Shown one piece after another: positions 24,595 to 37,200 of a stretch of 40,990 nucleotides of DNA. Source of the stretch: Mnemiopsis leidyi (Eukaryota > Ctenophora > Tentaculata > Lobata > Bolinopsidae); assembly GCA_000226015.1 (NCBI GenBank), contig JH155942.1, positions 50,119 to 91,108 on the forward strand, read 5' to 3'. The notes under the pieces are model-generated. The model saw nothing but the letters and a program-made list of their open reading frames with translations, was not told where the DNA came from and made no database searches. Positions within the stretch are counted from its first letter, which is position 1; each line of letters opens with the position of its first letter. Position numbers and translations under genes: made by a program.

Positions 24595-27500
24595 CTACTC
24601 CCGGCTGAAGAGAGATTTTTTAGGCTTTGCTATTTCTTTTTTCTTTTCTTGCTGCTTTCTAACCCTGAAAAACACAATGTCATTATCATTGCTCTGACGT
24701 ATAATTCCTTTAATTTAATAAGATATAAAACAAAAATAAAACTGTCAGAGCCGAATAACGAAATGAAAACTTTCAAATGAATATAAAAAACGTACCAATA
24801 TCGATAGTCAGACAGGTCCAAGATCTTCTCCCCGTAATAATCGTCAGATAAGCTTGTGCTGGTGCTACACCGGTGATGGTTCAACCTCCGATTAAAGTCG
24901 ACCAGTCTCTGTGTGGTGGAAATATGTTATTTCTTTATCTGGTATGTTTATATGTTGCAATGTGTGTGTGATGGACACGCTTTATTTTGTTTTGTTTGTG
25001 TTATGGGCATTCAAGTTTATTGAAACTATCAAGGTTGTTTGATAACGTTTATATAAATTCTTAGAACATGCCCATTGTCCAATAATACGTATAAACGTTT
25101 GTAAATAAACAATGGCCCAATATAATGAACAACATTATCCTAAGATCTAAAGAGAAACAGTTCGTACCTCATTATAGTTCTTGCTGCGTCTTGAAAGAAG
25201 AAGAGAAGCTTTAGAGGTGAGGTAGAAGAGTGACCCGCCAGTCAAAAGTGAGAGTGTTATCGTTCCTGCTCCGATCATCACCAGCGAGTCAAAACCCCTG
25301 AAAGTACAAAGTTTATCAAACCCAAGTACGCGTGAATATGCTGCCAAATTTTAGCAATTTGATTGATTTAAGATTCTGTAAGTGAATGTCTGACCGGTGA
25401 CCATCAGATGAAATATAAAAGAAATCGTGATTATAAGATATCTGAAGAATTGTGATTTTCACAGTCAAAATCTCACATGATCATGGTGGGCTCCGGACCG
25501 AAGTATTCAGGGAATGTCGTGTATGAGAGAGCTCCATAACCGATAATTCCACCACCGAACCCGGACCAGCCCTGAAATTTTATATATCGTATATTTCAGA
25601 CTATAATAAATGGAGGGATAAATTTAAACACATCATATCCAACCGGTTAATATAAGTATGATACCAAACTTAATTTGCTACAAGACGCTAATTGCTTTTG
25701 CAAGTCATCAATTTTCGTCCATTATGAAAACCTGATAATACGGAACAAAACATCTATAAAACTAAAAACAGAAAATATGCTGCTAAGTCAAACTTAGAAA
25801 ATTAACTCCAAAAGGACGGACAACAACATCTACCAACCATGGCAAGCTGTCGAATCCTCAGACTTCTCTTCATAGATATGAAATCTTTAAACGCCATGGG
25901 CATGTGATAACCAACGGGAGTGCAGTACGTGTCGTTAATAGCAGCTATTCGAGCTAGAACCGCCTCCTCAACCACAGGTAAAGAACTCAATGGTTCTAAC
26001 ACAACCGGCTCTTCAGCTCCGCCCGCTGCTTCTTCTTCCACAATTTCGAAATCAGCATCTTGAACGGAGTCAGTTTGCTGGGTACTTGTGGCGGTCTTCT
26101 CGGCTGTATCTGGGACTGACGCAGCAGGGACACGATCTATCTCCTCGGTTGCTTTGGTGGAAGCAATTGCAGCAGTTTCTTTAATAACATCAGTCACAGC
26201 CTCGGCCACAAGTTTTTCAGCTACTTTCTCGCCGATTTTCTTGGAAGTTTCTGATATGGTCTCGGAAAGTGCAGGCTGATCAGTTGTAGGAGGTATTTCT
26301 TCTGGAGCATCGGCGACGACTTCCTCAGTTGTGGCGGCTGTCATATCTTTTGCAGAATCTGCGGCGACTTCTTCTGCTGCATCAGCAACGACTTCTTCCG
26401 TTGTAGCCGTTGAAATTTCTTCAGCAGCATCGGCGACAACTTCTTCAGTTGCAGCTGCTGAAATTTCTTCTGCAGCATCAGCAACGACTTCTTCAGTTGC
26501 AGCCGCTGAAATTTCTTCTGCAGCATCGGCAACGACTTCTTCAGTTGCAGCCGCTGAAATTTCCTCAGCTGCATCGGCAACGACTTCTTCAGTTGCAGCA
26601 GCAGAAATTTCTTCTGCAGCATCGGCACAACTTCTTCAGTTGCAGCCGCTGAAATTTCTCCTGCAGCNNNNNNNNNNNNNNNNNNNNNNNNNNNNNNNNN
26701 NNNNNNNNNNNNNNNNNNNNNNNNNNNNNNNNNNNNNNNNNNNNNNNNNNNNNNNNNNNNNNNNNNNNNNNNNNNNNNNNNNNNNNNNNNNNNNNNNNNN
26801 NNNNNNNNNNNNNNNNNNNNNNNNNNNNNNNNNNNNNNNNNNNNNNNNNNNNNNNNNNNNNNNNNNNNNNNNNNNNNNNNNNNNNNNNNNNNNNNNNNNN
26901 NNNNNNNNNNNNNNNNNNNNNNNNNNNNNNNNNNNNNNNNNNNNNNNNNNNNNNNNNNNNNNNNNNNNNNNNNNNNNNNNNNNNNNNNNNNNNNNNNNNN
27001 NNNNNNNNNNNNNNNNNNNNNNNNNNNNNNNNNNNNNNNNNNNNNNNNNNNNNNNNNNNNNNNNNNNNNNNNNNNNNNNNNNNNNNNNNNNNNNNNNNNN
27101 NNNNNNNNNNNNNNNNNNNNNNNNNNNNNNNNNNNNNNNNNNNNNNNNNNNNNNNNNNNNNNNNNNNNNNNNNNNNNNCAGCCGCTGAAATTCTTCTGCA
27201 GCATCGGCAACGACCTCTTCTGTTGCTGCAGCAGATACTTCTTCTGCAGAATTAGCAACAACTTCTTCAGTAACTACAGCTAAAGTTTCTTTGGTAACAA
27301 CTTCTGTCGCAGCTACTGAAATATCAGCAGGAGACGCTGCATCAGCAGCAGCAGCCTCAACTGGGGCAGCAGCCCCTAGCGCTTCCGCCAGTCTTTCCAC
27401 CAGGGCCTCCGTTTCTTTATCAATAAGTTTTAAAGATTCAACAATCTCAAGTTTCGCTGCTTTTATTGCCGACAGAGCTTCAGAAATCTTTGACAATGAA

Positions 27501-27631
27501 TTTTCATCTGGAGCATTATCGTTTACTTTGACGAAATTGAGTGGCTCGGATCCTGCAGTTTTGTCCGAGAATGTTCTGGAGATACCATGATACTGCCGTA
27601 AAAGCGAGGTGACACGTGATCCCCTGATCAT
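24595..27631 (-). CDS. PAM17: Pam17-like mitochondrial presequence-translocase motor protein with a long Ala/Glu repeat region
   Basis: In yeast, Pam17 is an inner-membrane subunit of the TIM23-associated import motor that helps assemble Pam16-Pam18. Exons: 27631-25838 (contains a 511-N gap), 25571-25477, 25297-25168, 24908-24796, 24664-24595 (TAG); phases 0, 2, 0, 2 agree. N-terminus MIRGSRVTSLLRQYHG, Arg-rich without acids, looks like a matrix presequence. Then a long acidic Ala/Glu/Val region with 16-residue repeats. The Pam17 domain starts near 25903: FKDFISMKRSLRIRQL, two membrane segments (GWSGFGGGIIGYGALSY and LVMIGAGTITLSLL, separated by FPEYFGPEPTM-IMGFDS), DYYGEKILDLSDYRYW, and a basic end VRKQQEKKKEIAKPKKS. 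The fungal family shows the same order: FFKLRRKRR, GLDP, DYYGEKIGSLKDYRQW-RxQ. Size is about 730 residues, against about 200 in yeast. An acceptor at 27653 and an open frame 5' of the ATG allow an upstream exon. Single-base deletions at both gap edges break the frame. Confidence 0.88.
26349..27275 (-). repeat. 48-bp coding minisatellite (16-residue repeat) in the Pam17-like gene
   Basis: Unit protein AAATEEVVADAAEEIS, 48 bp per copy, with synonymous and a few missense differences. About six and a half copies lie left of the gap and about two right of it. Edge copies are degenerate (VTEEVVANSAEEV; TTEEVVADAPEEI). The repeat is highly acidic and helix-prone. The number of copies inside the gap is unknown. 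Confidence 0.93.
26668..27178. other. Assembly gap (511 N) inside the repeat
   Basis: A run of N between matching repeat copies. The copy left of the gap reads GGCACAACTT near 26625 where sister units read GGCAACGACTT. The copy right of it reads GAAATTCTT near 27190 where others read GAAATTTCTT. Each lacks one base, shifting the frame. Confidence 0.97.
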
Positions 27632-27653
27632 ATCTCCGTAGTCATTGTAAATC

Positions 27654-28280
27654 CTAGAAATTTGAAAGGTTAGTGGCTGTCAGATAGAGTAGTTATAAGA
27701 AAACAAAATTTTTTGTCATAACTTGATCTCATTTTCCTTTTTGAGATTATTAATAACAAAAATCTTAACACCAGTGTATTCAGCAGGAAGGTAGGGCAGT
27801 AAAACTCAAGTTGAAATGGAATTTTAAATTATCATCGAAGACTACAAGTACAAATAACAAAAGGGTATAAAAACATTTCGGTTACCAAGCAGTTACCGGT
27901 GCGATTTTAAAAAGCTGCTAAAATGGTCTAAAAACCTTAAAATTATGCTTCGTTTTTAAAGCCTCTAAACAAGAAATGAGTAAATTAAACTGAATTCCAG
28001 CGGAAATATAACCTACTGTCTAAGTAATCAATCGGTTCAACTGTTTCCTACTAAAAATAAATTCAGCATCGTAACACTTGATAGAAAAGCTACCAGTTTA
28101 TTGATTATTCTACACATAGAAACCTCGTTACTTTTATCCAATCATTCGCCACTGCACCGTGCACCTAACACACAATTCAAGGTTAACATGGTCAAATATA
28201 TTTTCAAAATAAAGCTCACAAGACTACATATTTTTCTCTCATTTAAATAGAATCTCCTAGGTTATCTAGCTATCTAGAGC
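27654..28280. other. Spacer between importin-7/8 3' end and Pam17-like 5' end
   Basis: About 630 bp on the shared minus strand. It holds the importin 3' UTR; a reverse-strand AATAAA at 28102-28097 is a plausible polyadenylation signal. It must also hold the Pam17-like promoter and any 5' exon that joins the acceptor at 27653. No coding exon was identified. Confidence 0.5.
28097..28102 (-). terminator. Candidate polyadenylation signal of importin-7/8
   Basis: AATAAA on the minus strand (TTTATT on plus), about 180 bases after the importin stop codon. The position fits a 3' UTR; cleavage is not shown. Confidence 0.4.
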
Positions 28281-31200
28281 CTAGAAGTTGAATGAGGAGG
28301 GAACTTCGAAGGAGTTCTCGAAATTATACCCTCCTTGATTTTCTATCATTTCGCTTCGCTTTCTGTCCGTTTCCCTGTCAGCGTATTGTATTATACTCTC
28401 CATGTCTTTTTTTAAGTCATCGTCAACACACTTCATCAAAACTTCATGACTCCCTTCGTTCTTCATCAGGAATTCTAACAATCTTTTGAATGTGGTAAAC
28501 TCGCACGGGGCGGTTTCTTCATCGTCTAGTACCGTGTCAAAACATTCCAGGTGTTCCAGGTCAAACAATCCTAGAAATATGTCCTTTTTAAAGGAAATAA
28601 AACGAGATCGATCCTTTTTTAAGGAAATAAAACGAGATCGATCCTTTTTTAAGAAAATAAAACGAGATCGATCTCAAACGAGATCAATCTTCATGCCATA
28701 GTCTCAGAAAGATCAAAGTTGATATCTGACATTAATTCATATTGCTATATTGGTCGGATTGGGGAGGGTAAGTCAGACTCAATGTTTAATACCCATCCGA
28801 AATGGCTCGTTAGTCTAATTCCGGGGTTCCTATTTCTAGTGTGCCCTGATCTACATTCTACGGTACCTGACATGTCCCCGGGGACGAACTCCTCCAGCTT
28901 AGTCAAATATTCTGTCCCCTCATCATCCCACTCGTCATCTTCTGATTCTAATTCTTCATCTTCTTCTCCTGGGGAGACGGCAGTCAGACAGATAGACAGA
29001 CAGACAGACAAAAGATAGACAGACAGACAGACAGACAAACAGAAGATATGCCGACAGATATACAGACAGACAGAAGATAGACAGACAGAAAGATTATATG
29101 CAGACAGACAGACGACAGTCAGAAAGACAGACAGACAAACCTCCTTCTTCCCCTTCCTCGTCTTCACTTTCCTCATTCTCTTCCTCCCTTCTCAACTGAT
29201 AAGCTACCCTCAGGTTTTTCAACAGTGTGATAAAGTAGGGTATCAACTTGTCCGCTATGTGTTCAAAAGGTTTGGGAGCTGATGGATGCATGATTAACTC
29301 ACACAATCCTAGAACTGCCACCTGCAAGGAAAACGTTTATCGGGAGTCGGGACTAAAGTTTACCGAGACAAAGCAAGAGACTAGCTACCATATCATATAA
29401 ATTTCAGTTATTAAATTCAGTAAATTCAGCGAGGAAATTTATTAAAATATCTAAAATCGGGTGAGGGATAATCCCTTGTCACCCATCCCACTTTCTCTAG
29501 CTATAGGGCAATTCATGAAACTCTTCCTAATAGCTTCCAGTGTCCCATTATTATTTATTAGAGCTACAGAAAGTTAAAGTAATGTAGATAAGAGGAGGCT
29601 GAGTAGCTCTGGATGTTTACTGAACGAACCTTCTTATCGTGGATGCCAATAAAAACTTCGGCATCACTGAAGAGCTGATTAAAGAACTGCTCTACAACCG
29701 ACTCAGAGCTGTTTGGTAGTTTGTACTTGTCGAGGAGATGCATCGCAAGGACAGGATTGTACCAAATAGCTGAAATTTAACAATTTTATTAATTGTTAGT
29801 GAGGAGATCTATGATTTTAGATCCCAAGATTTAGAGTCAAATCTTGTTTGAGTGTTTGAAGAGACATTTTGTGTTTCAATAATTTAAAAAATTTCAACTA
29901 ATGCGCTTAGTCAATTATGACACCGTGGTGAAGACGCTACCTATTACAGTAAAGATTCAAGTTAAACTAAATAACAAATTTGAACCAACCAGCAACAACG
30001 ACAAGAAGAGCCATGGCTCTGAGTTCCTGAGTCTGGACTGACTGAGCTAGCTTGTCTAATGCTAGAGACATGAACATGTGTAGCATGTGATCGATCTTAC
30101 CTCTGGGGATATATAGGATTTTACGTAGAGCACTACTGCCATTACGCCAGAACACCTATACGCCATTACGCCAATACCATTACATCACCACCAGTACAAG
30201 CAAACATTATAAATTTAAATTCACTCGCCGTTGTGTCAATCAAAAAGTTTTCCGTGCCCTTACTTTTACTCTTCAACAGCTTATTAAGACAGAAAAAGAA
30301 ATTAAACAAAACACAAAATTAAAGGACGATCTTTTTACTTTGTTTAAACACGAATGATTCTACCCGTTAAGACGACGTACCTGTGATTGACGATAATAAC
30401 CTCGACCAGCTTCAGTGCATTATACTGGGGATCTTCACTTTCCTGTTTCTTCAAAACAGTTTTAGATATGTTGTACATTATCTCTGAAGAAGGAAAAAAA
30501 ACTATCATTCTGAAAAACAACTTCTCAGGTTCCTATTTAATGAAAAGTTCCTTATTGAACTTTTTAACCAAAACGAAGACTCTATACACAAAACTTTCTT
30601 ATAAACTCTATACATGGAATGATGTATCAAGAAAAATATAAACTCTATACATGGAATCATGTATAAAGAAAGATATAAACTCTATACATGGAATGATGTA
30701 TAAAGAAAGATATAAACTCTATACATGGAATCATGTATAAAGAAAGATATAAACTCTATACATGGTATCATGTATAAAGAAAGATATAAACTCTATACAT
30801 GGAATGATGTATAAAGAAAGATATAAACTCTATACATGGAATCATGTATAAAGAAAGATGTCGACCTATGTACTGAGGGTTGGATAAGAACTTGGAGGAG
30901 TCTACTGTAGCGTAATTGTGAAGTGCTCCCATCATGTCGGGGAAATAGTCGTGTCCGTCATTCTTGAACGCTTCGTACCTAAACAGTACTAATTAGTTTC
31001 CAGACAATGATAGAACTCCCCCCCCCCCCCCCCTCCGCGAGATGACAATATGATCTTTGGTCTGGTCCTCACTGACCTAAATTTAATGCCATCAGAACCA
31101 TGGGGCCTAAAAAATATTTCGAAGAAGTTACAAAAAGACGTTTGGTTTTTAGATTGACGCCCCAAACTGACTTCTGGAAAAGTACGTTCCACGTAACTAA

Positions 31201-34200
31201 AGATACTTACATCTGGAAAAGTACGTTCCACATAACTGAAGTAACACGCAGAGCTGTTAAAATCTGGATCATCTGAAATATCTCCTCGTAGTAGTCCACA
31301 ATCCCACCTTTCAGCACAGTCGATATCAAGTCTGAAATGATTAGTCAACTGTCAGGTTCTGCAGATGATTCGATATTTCATTGAAAATACAGACTGGTCC
31401 TAAAACTAGATGAATATCTTGGTAGCACCAGGCCAAGTTTTCAGTAAGAAAAGCGATAATTCCAAACAAATGCTTAACAAAGTAAGAGTATCTTAACAAA
31501 CCAGCGAGAATGTTCTCTATTTTTGGCATTATCTTCTTGTTCTGAGAAACTGCTGACAAGAGGTTCTGGATTGTGTTGAGTATTCCCATCGCTGTCATTG
31601 TTTTGTAACTGCTGTTGTCTTCGTCCTCTGCTTCCGCTAACTCTTCTAACATTGCCTGTATAAGATGAACCCTATATGTCTCTTTAATTAATGTAACAGC
31701 TATCCAGGCTATAATTAGGGTAACGCTTCAAATTAGCCAAACTAATGAGGTATTCCTACTTCAAAGCATGTTCACTGAATAGAAGCTTTCAAGCGTTAGA
31801 ATCCTAACACATTTCTCAGTTTAAAGAATATAAATACCTGGAATGTTTTGACGAGTTCTGTGACAAGAGGAACCGCTACTGTATGAATATCTTCACTGTA
31901 TTTCTCTATCAGCTCCTGCGATATCAAACATCAGCATATATACGACACTGGACACAGTAATGGGCAATTATTTAGTTATTAAATAAAGATGAATTTAATT
32001 AAGGAATTATTAGATTAACAATAATTTAAAATATGATTCAATTATTAGTTTGACTGACTCTATGTGCTATATAAATATCAATGACTGCCAAGCCGAAATA
32101 GCTAAAAGGTTTAATTTGTAATTAAGAACCGTTCAGAGAATTGTAATAGGCCTTAACCCCAAGATTCATCTTACAATTTTGTGACATCTGAATAATCTGA
32201 CATCTTACTGCATAATTTTAAGATAACTTTGTCAGCTTTGTCAGATTACCCACTAACCTGCATGACATAAGTTAAATCTTCGTTCTCTGTCTCCTTTATA
32301 GAGACCAACAGTTTCTGTATGACATTTCCAACGTGGGGAGCAAGCAGGTCTTTAGTGGCAGGTTGTTTCTGAAACGGCATCATGTCGTTGTTTTTTGTAG
32401 GCATGAAGAGGCAAATTATTGGTTTCTTGGTTGGTATTATAAACTGTGTCACCTTGTTTGGTGGACAGTGCAGCTTTTAAAGCGCTTAAAACCAAATAAA
32501 AGCTAAAATGGTAGAGATGAATAGCATCAGTATCCAGTAATAACATGCAACCAACTCCACCTGTAACAGGGACTGAAGAGCAAAAGAAGCCTCAATCGTG
32601 ACTGGAAGTTCCTTATCATTCAACAACAACACTCTGACTCCCTCAAATGCTGTCTTGAGATTATCACGATTACTGAACTTAGCGGCAGCGAACCGCTGGA
32701 TCGTCCAACACGCACGTGCACGGAGAAAACCGTGCGAGCTGGTGAAGTCTCCATACACGTGGGCCTGCAACATTTGTTCCAGTTGGGAGGAATACTCGGC
32801 TTTTTTGAGGAGTTTCTCCGCCACAGCTCCGATAAGATGCATAGCTCCGTCTTTCACACGTGGATTGTACTGCTCGGCTGGCATTCCTGTGTTTTTACTT
32901 GACATAACGATGTTATCTAAGTTCATTCATGCTTTTATTCTTATGTAACAAGTTCAGTCTTCAGGAGATATTGACAGTGACATAACTTGACTCAATTTTC
33001 TGATCGAAATAAAATCATGGCTTAGTGTAGATTTTGTGGCTAAATAAGCTAAAAAATCGTGAAGCTAAAGGGACGACAAGGAAGAAGGAAGAACCTAAGA
33101 TCTGAGCAGCCCAGACAAGAAGAGGGTTCAGCATGTTCTTCCTCTTGGTGACAACTTCTTCCAGCAGGTTCAGTGCAGCAGTTACAGGAGATACGTAGTC
33201 TTCGAATATATCTGAGTAGATTGACATCAGCGGGAAGTGATCAGACACCACACAATTGGTTTACAGAGATTTGCCAACTAAACAATCATGGTTAATGCTT
33301 ACTGCTATCTTGTGGTAACAGTTTAAAGATTAGAAGATTTAACAAAAGAGCTGTAACCCGTAACTACGGTTACAGATAGCGACTTACCGAACTTCATACG
33401 AATATACTCGTACGGGTCTTCATTCCACAGCTCTTCATCGTCATCCGTGTGACAGAGCAGTGGAAAAACTACCTGGAAGACGAGGCTTTGAAAGAGTTAA
33501 CTTCTCAATTATGGAAAACAACTTGTCAAAATTTCAACCATGAATTGTTTTTGGTGGATAATGAGTAACCTAAGATTTAGAAGGGAATTAAGTGCAAAAT
33601 GCTACGTACTTTCTGAATAACCTCCAAGATAGATCCTTTCAGCACTTTCCACGTTACTGATACGGTCACACTAAGTTTCAAGTAATCTAAAATTCTCTGA
33701 AAGATAATTGCTGTTGTATTTTAAAACAAAATGCAAAGAAATTTGATAATCCATGGTGATTATTTTGATAATATTCAGCAGATAGGATGACGTTTAAACT
33801 TTTTATTTCTTGAAGACAACAATCTCGAGATTAAGACAATTCGCCTAAACTCCCAGCTGTCATTTCATATTTGAACCTCTAAACCTATACATGTTACATT
33901 GGGAACTCACCTGTAACACTCTAGGACTCATAAAGTTGCCTTGATTAGTTTCAGCCAAGGCGACTAACAAAGTGTTGAGGACTGGAACTGCGAATTGTGA
34001 GGAGAAAAACTGTCCTAATTTCTTATATTCCTGAGAGTTGTTACTCGTTGATGTTACTGGTTGATGCGACACGTTGTTAATGACATGTACGAGAGTGTTG
34101 TTACGAATGTAATGAACATTAGTTTGTTTACCCCTACTGATCAGGATTCAGGATATCCGTAAGTTAACAGTTACAAGTAGGTGTTCATTGTAAGAATAAG

Positions 34201-37200
34201 TGCAAAAACTAAGGTAAATAATAGCAAAAAACGTAGTATAGGTAGTTGGAAGACCTTGGAAATGTTAGTAGTATTTCCATATCGTTCGAAGATTCTTGTT
34301 AAAAGATGCATCGACCATTTCTTCAGTTTCCACCAAACTACATTTGGTAGCTCATCTTTATCGTTACTTTCTGTTACCTCCTGAAATTGAAACATAAACT
34401 CACAATAAATGATTCAAAAGTGCAAATAGAATGACATTTTACAGGACAATGCAACTAATTTTCACAATAGTGATTAAGTTTAATTGGTCCGAAAGCAACG
34501 AAATTGGGAACCAAAAGGGGCACTAAAGTAAAATAAGATTACAAGCGTTTTGAACTAACTTTTGGAACAGGTCTAGACATGATGGCTTGTAAATTCTGGA
34601 TAAGACGACCAAAAACTTGCTCTGGAAACAACTCTGCTGGCATTCGAAACTGAAATATTATTAAGAACTTTAAAAGGTTCGTTCATCAAATCAAGAAAAG
34701 AATTGATACATACAGTACGATAGAATTTTGAATGATTGAACAAAGTCTGTAGTATTTTGCTCAGTACGTGAGAAAACGTACATTCGGAAAATGTTCGTGA
34801 TCCATTATTGAAAATTGTAGCGCGCCGCGCGCGCTCCATGCTTCAAGGCTAAATGTTGTCACGAAAAAGTTTTGCCAATAAAACGTCACGTGGAGTTGGC
34901 GCCTAAGCGATTTTGTCATTCGTTGGTACATTCTACACGACGTAAGTTAACATCGTATTTCCAAAATCGCTTTTTGAGCTGCCAGTTCACCGTAAGTTAA
35001 AGCATCGAGGAGATTAGACTAAATTTCCCTCTTCTCTTTCTTATAAATCGACAGCAGATCATGATTACGTTGTGGATGTTACTAATAAGAAAGTACAAAT
35101 CACAAATGCCCAATTACCATAGGCAATTATTTCATAAATCTGACAATTAAATAATTAAAATGGTAGGGAAATTACATCAATTCCCGCGAAATTTGATAGA
35201 GACACGGTGATTCGTGTTTCACAGAAGTAAAATTCTTACCTGAATCAGACAAAACACTATTTTGAGGATCATTTTCTGACAAGTAACGCTGATTTCAGAA
35301 TCGTCTGTATGTAACTGAGCTAATCTGAAAACGAGAGTTTAGTTTCAATGTAGATAGTTCATATCTTATTGAGGGATTTTTAACGGGACGTTTAAGTAAC
35401 TGTTTGACATGGTATTTCATAACAATTTCTGAGTACCACGATTTTAGCAAAAAATCTTCGATACAGTCCTTCTAACTTGGTCTAATCTTAACGTGACAAG
35501 CCATACATATTGTTTAACCGCCATCTGTTTTAAGCTTATCAGAGTCATTTGATTAAATCACGTGAGGAAGGCTCTAGAAATTTGATTGGTCAACACTGGC
35601 TGTTCATTGGATAATCGTTTAAATTAGACTTAAGACGCTGATATTTGTCTATACACTTGGAATTATAGAGTTCTAGACAACGAACTTTCCAAACCCAAAT
35701 CCCCAAAATTCTTGATTGTGCTTGTTCTGAACAAAAGTCAAACAGCTAAACATTACAGGAGCCCTTGAAAAGTGCACTTGGCAGATATATTGTTCAGTTT
35801 CCGTGCAGGTCCCCAGTTACAGATCTCATTGCTCCAGGAAATGGAGAACCAGATTTGAGCCCTGCGGAGCCCTTTAAAAGCATTAAGGGAAGTGCATCTC
35901 AAAAATCACAATCTCACCTTTCAAAAAGAACTGGTAAAACTACAGTCATGGCTTTGTTTAGCCCATCTCGATCCTCGAGCTTTTTATACTCGTACTTCTT
36001 AACAATCTGACAGAATATAGATATATAATAGCAAGTAATTGTAGTCAAGCAGACGTTATAAAGCCGTCAGGTGGACAACATATATCTTTGATAACAACAA
36101 TTGACATATTTCAGGTCTTCCTCAATTGTAATTTTTCCCAATTTGGTCTGACAAGAATGATCATTGGGTTAAATGAATGATCGTTTATATGTCATGCAGC
36201 CTTTCCCTGAACTGTGTTAGATTTGAAGGAACAACGTCAAAATTTCGAATGGACAAGAAGATTCCTGATAGCGAAAGTGTCCTCCAGGTGATAATTACAT
36301 CTTGCTATTGTAATTTTAAACGACCTGAAATCCTGTTACGTAATTACCTGATGTAACACAAGCAAAGAGGCAAGCCAAGAGTTAGCTGCGCTGTCGGTAG
36401 ATAACGTCTGCACTATCTGGTCCATTATCCCAGGCCAATTGTATGGGTAATCTTCACGTGCAATAGTCTGCGCACAGACACAAAGCTGCTTTCTGAATAA
36501 GATTTGTTTATTTTGTTTAAATTTATTTTTTTGTCAAAATTCAATTTTCATTATCATGTCTTTATCTCAATTTTCAAAAACGGCATACCTGCAGCTGCAT
36601 CTAGATTTAAAGATAGCGACAAATTTTAAATATACCTGATCATATCATTTGACTTGACAACACATTCCAGCAAATTCTGACGGACAGTGTTTTTGTCGCC
36701 GTCGTTAATGGTAAAGCAGTCGTCACGCACTTTCCAGTGTTTAGATACGATGTTCTTGAAGTTGATTGCAGCTGAGTGTTATAGTCACGTTACCTAATTT
36801 ATCTACTAACAATGACAAGTCAAATCCAATAAAATTGCCATATAGTTTAAAGTTGTCACATAGTTCTAAAAACCTACTAATAAAGGTAACCTCGAATTTG
36901 TAAGATTCAACATTCCTGGAAAGGTGACGTAGAATTCCAAATTTTCATCTTCATTTTTTCAAAATTTATTGATCCTGCATGTTTAGTTCTCGGTAGCCCA
37001 ATACTCTTACATGGTCTGCTTGATATAGATTGAATTTTAAAAACAAAAGTAGGAGCATTTAATTTTACTGTTAGATTTTGTGCTTCACCATTTGGATTGT
37101 GACATTCACCGGTTTCCATAGTTTTCCTACAAGCTTCGTCTGTTTACCACTTTAGTAGGTCACTACCTTTTCTACAGGGTTGAAGAGTTAAATTTTTCTG

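Noticed and set aside
26331..27188. Long plus-strand open frame rich in Ala/Ser over the Pam17-like repeat
   Set aside because: It is the antisense reading of a 48-bp repeat with biased codons, interrupted by N; the minus-strand frame has the presequence, splice sites and family match.
31341..31501. Read-through of importin exon 16 into the following ORF codons
   Set aside because: The donor at 31501 and the acceptor before 31331 restore the conserved VDYYEEIF block in phase; the read-through codons do not match the family.
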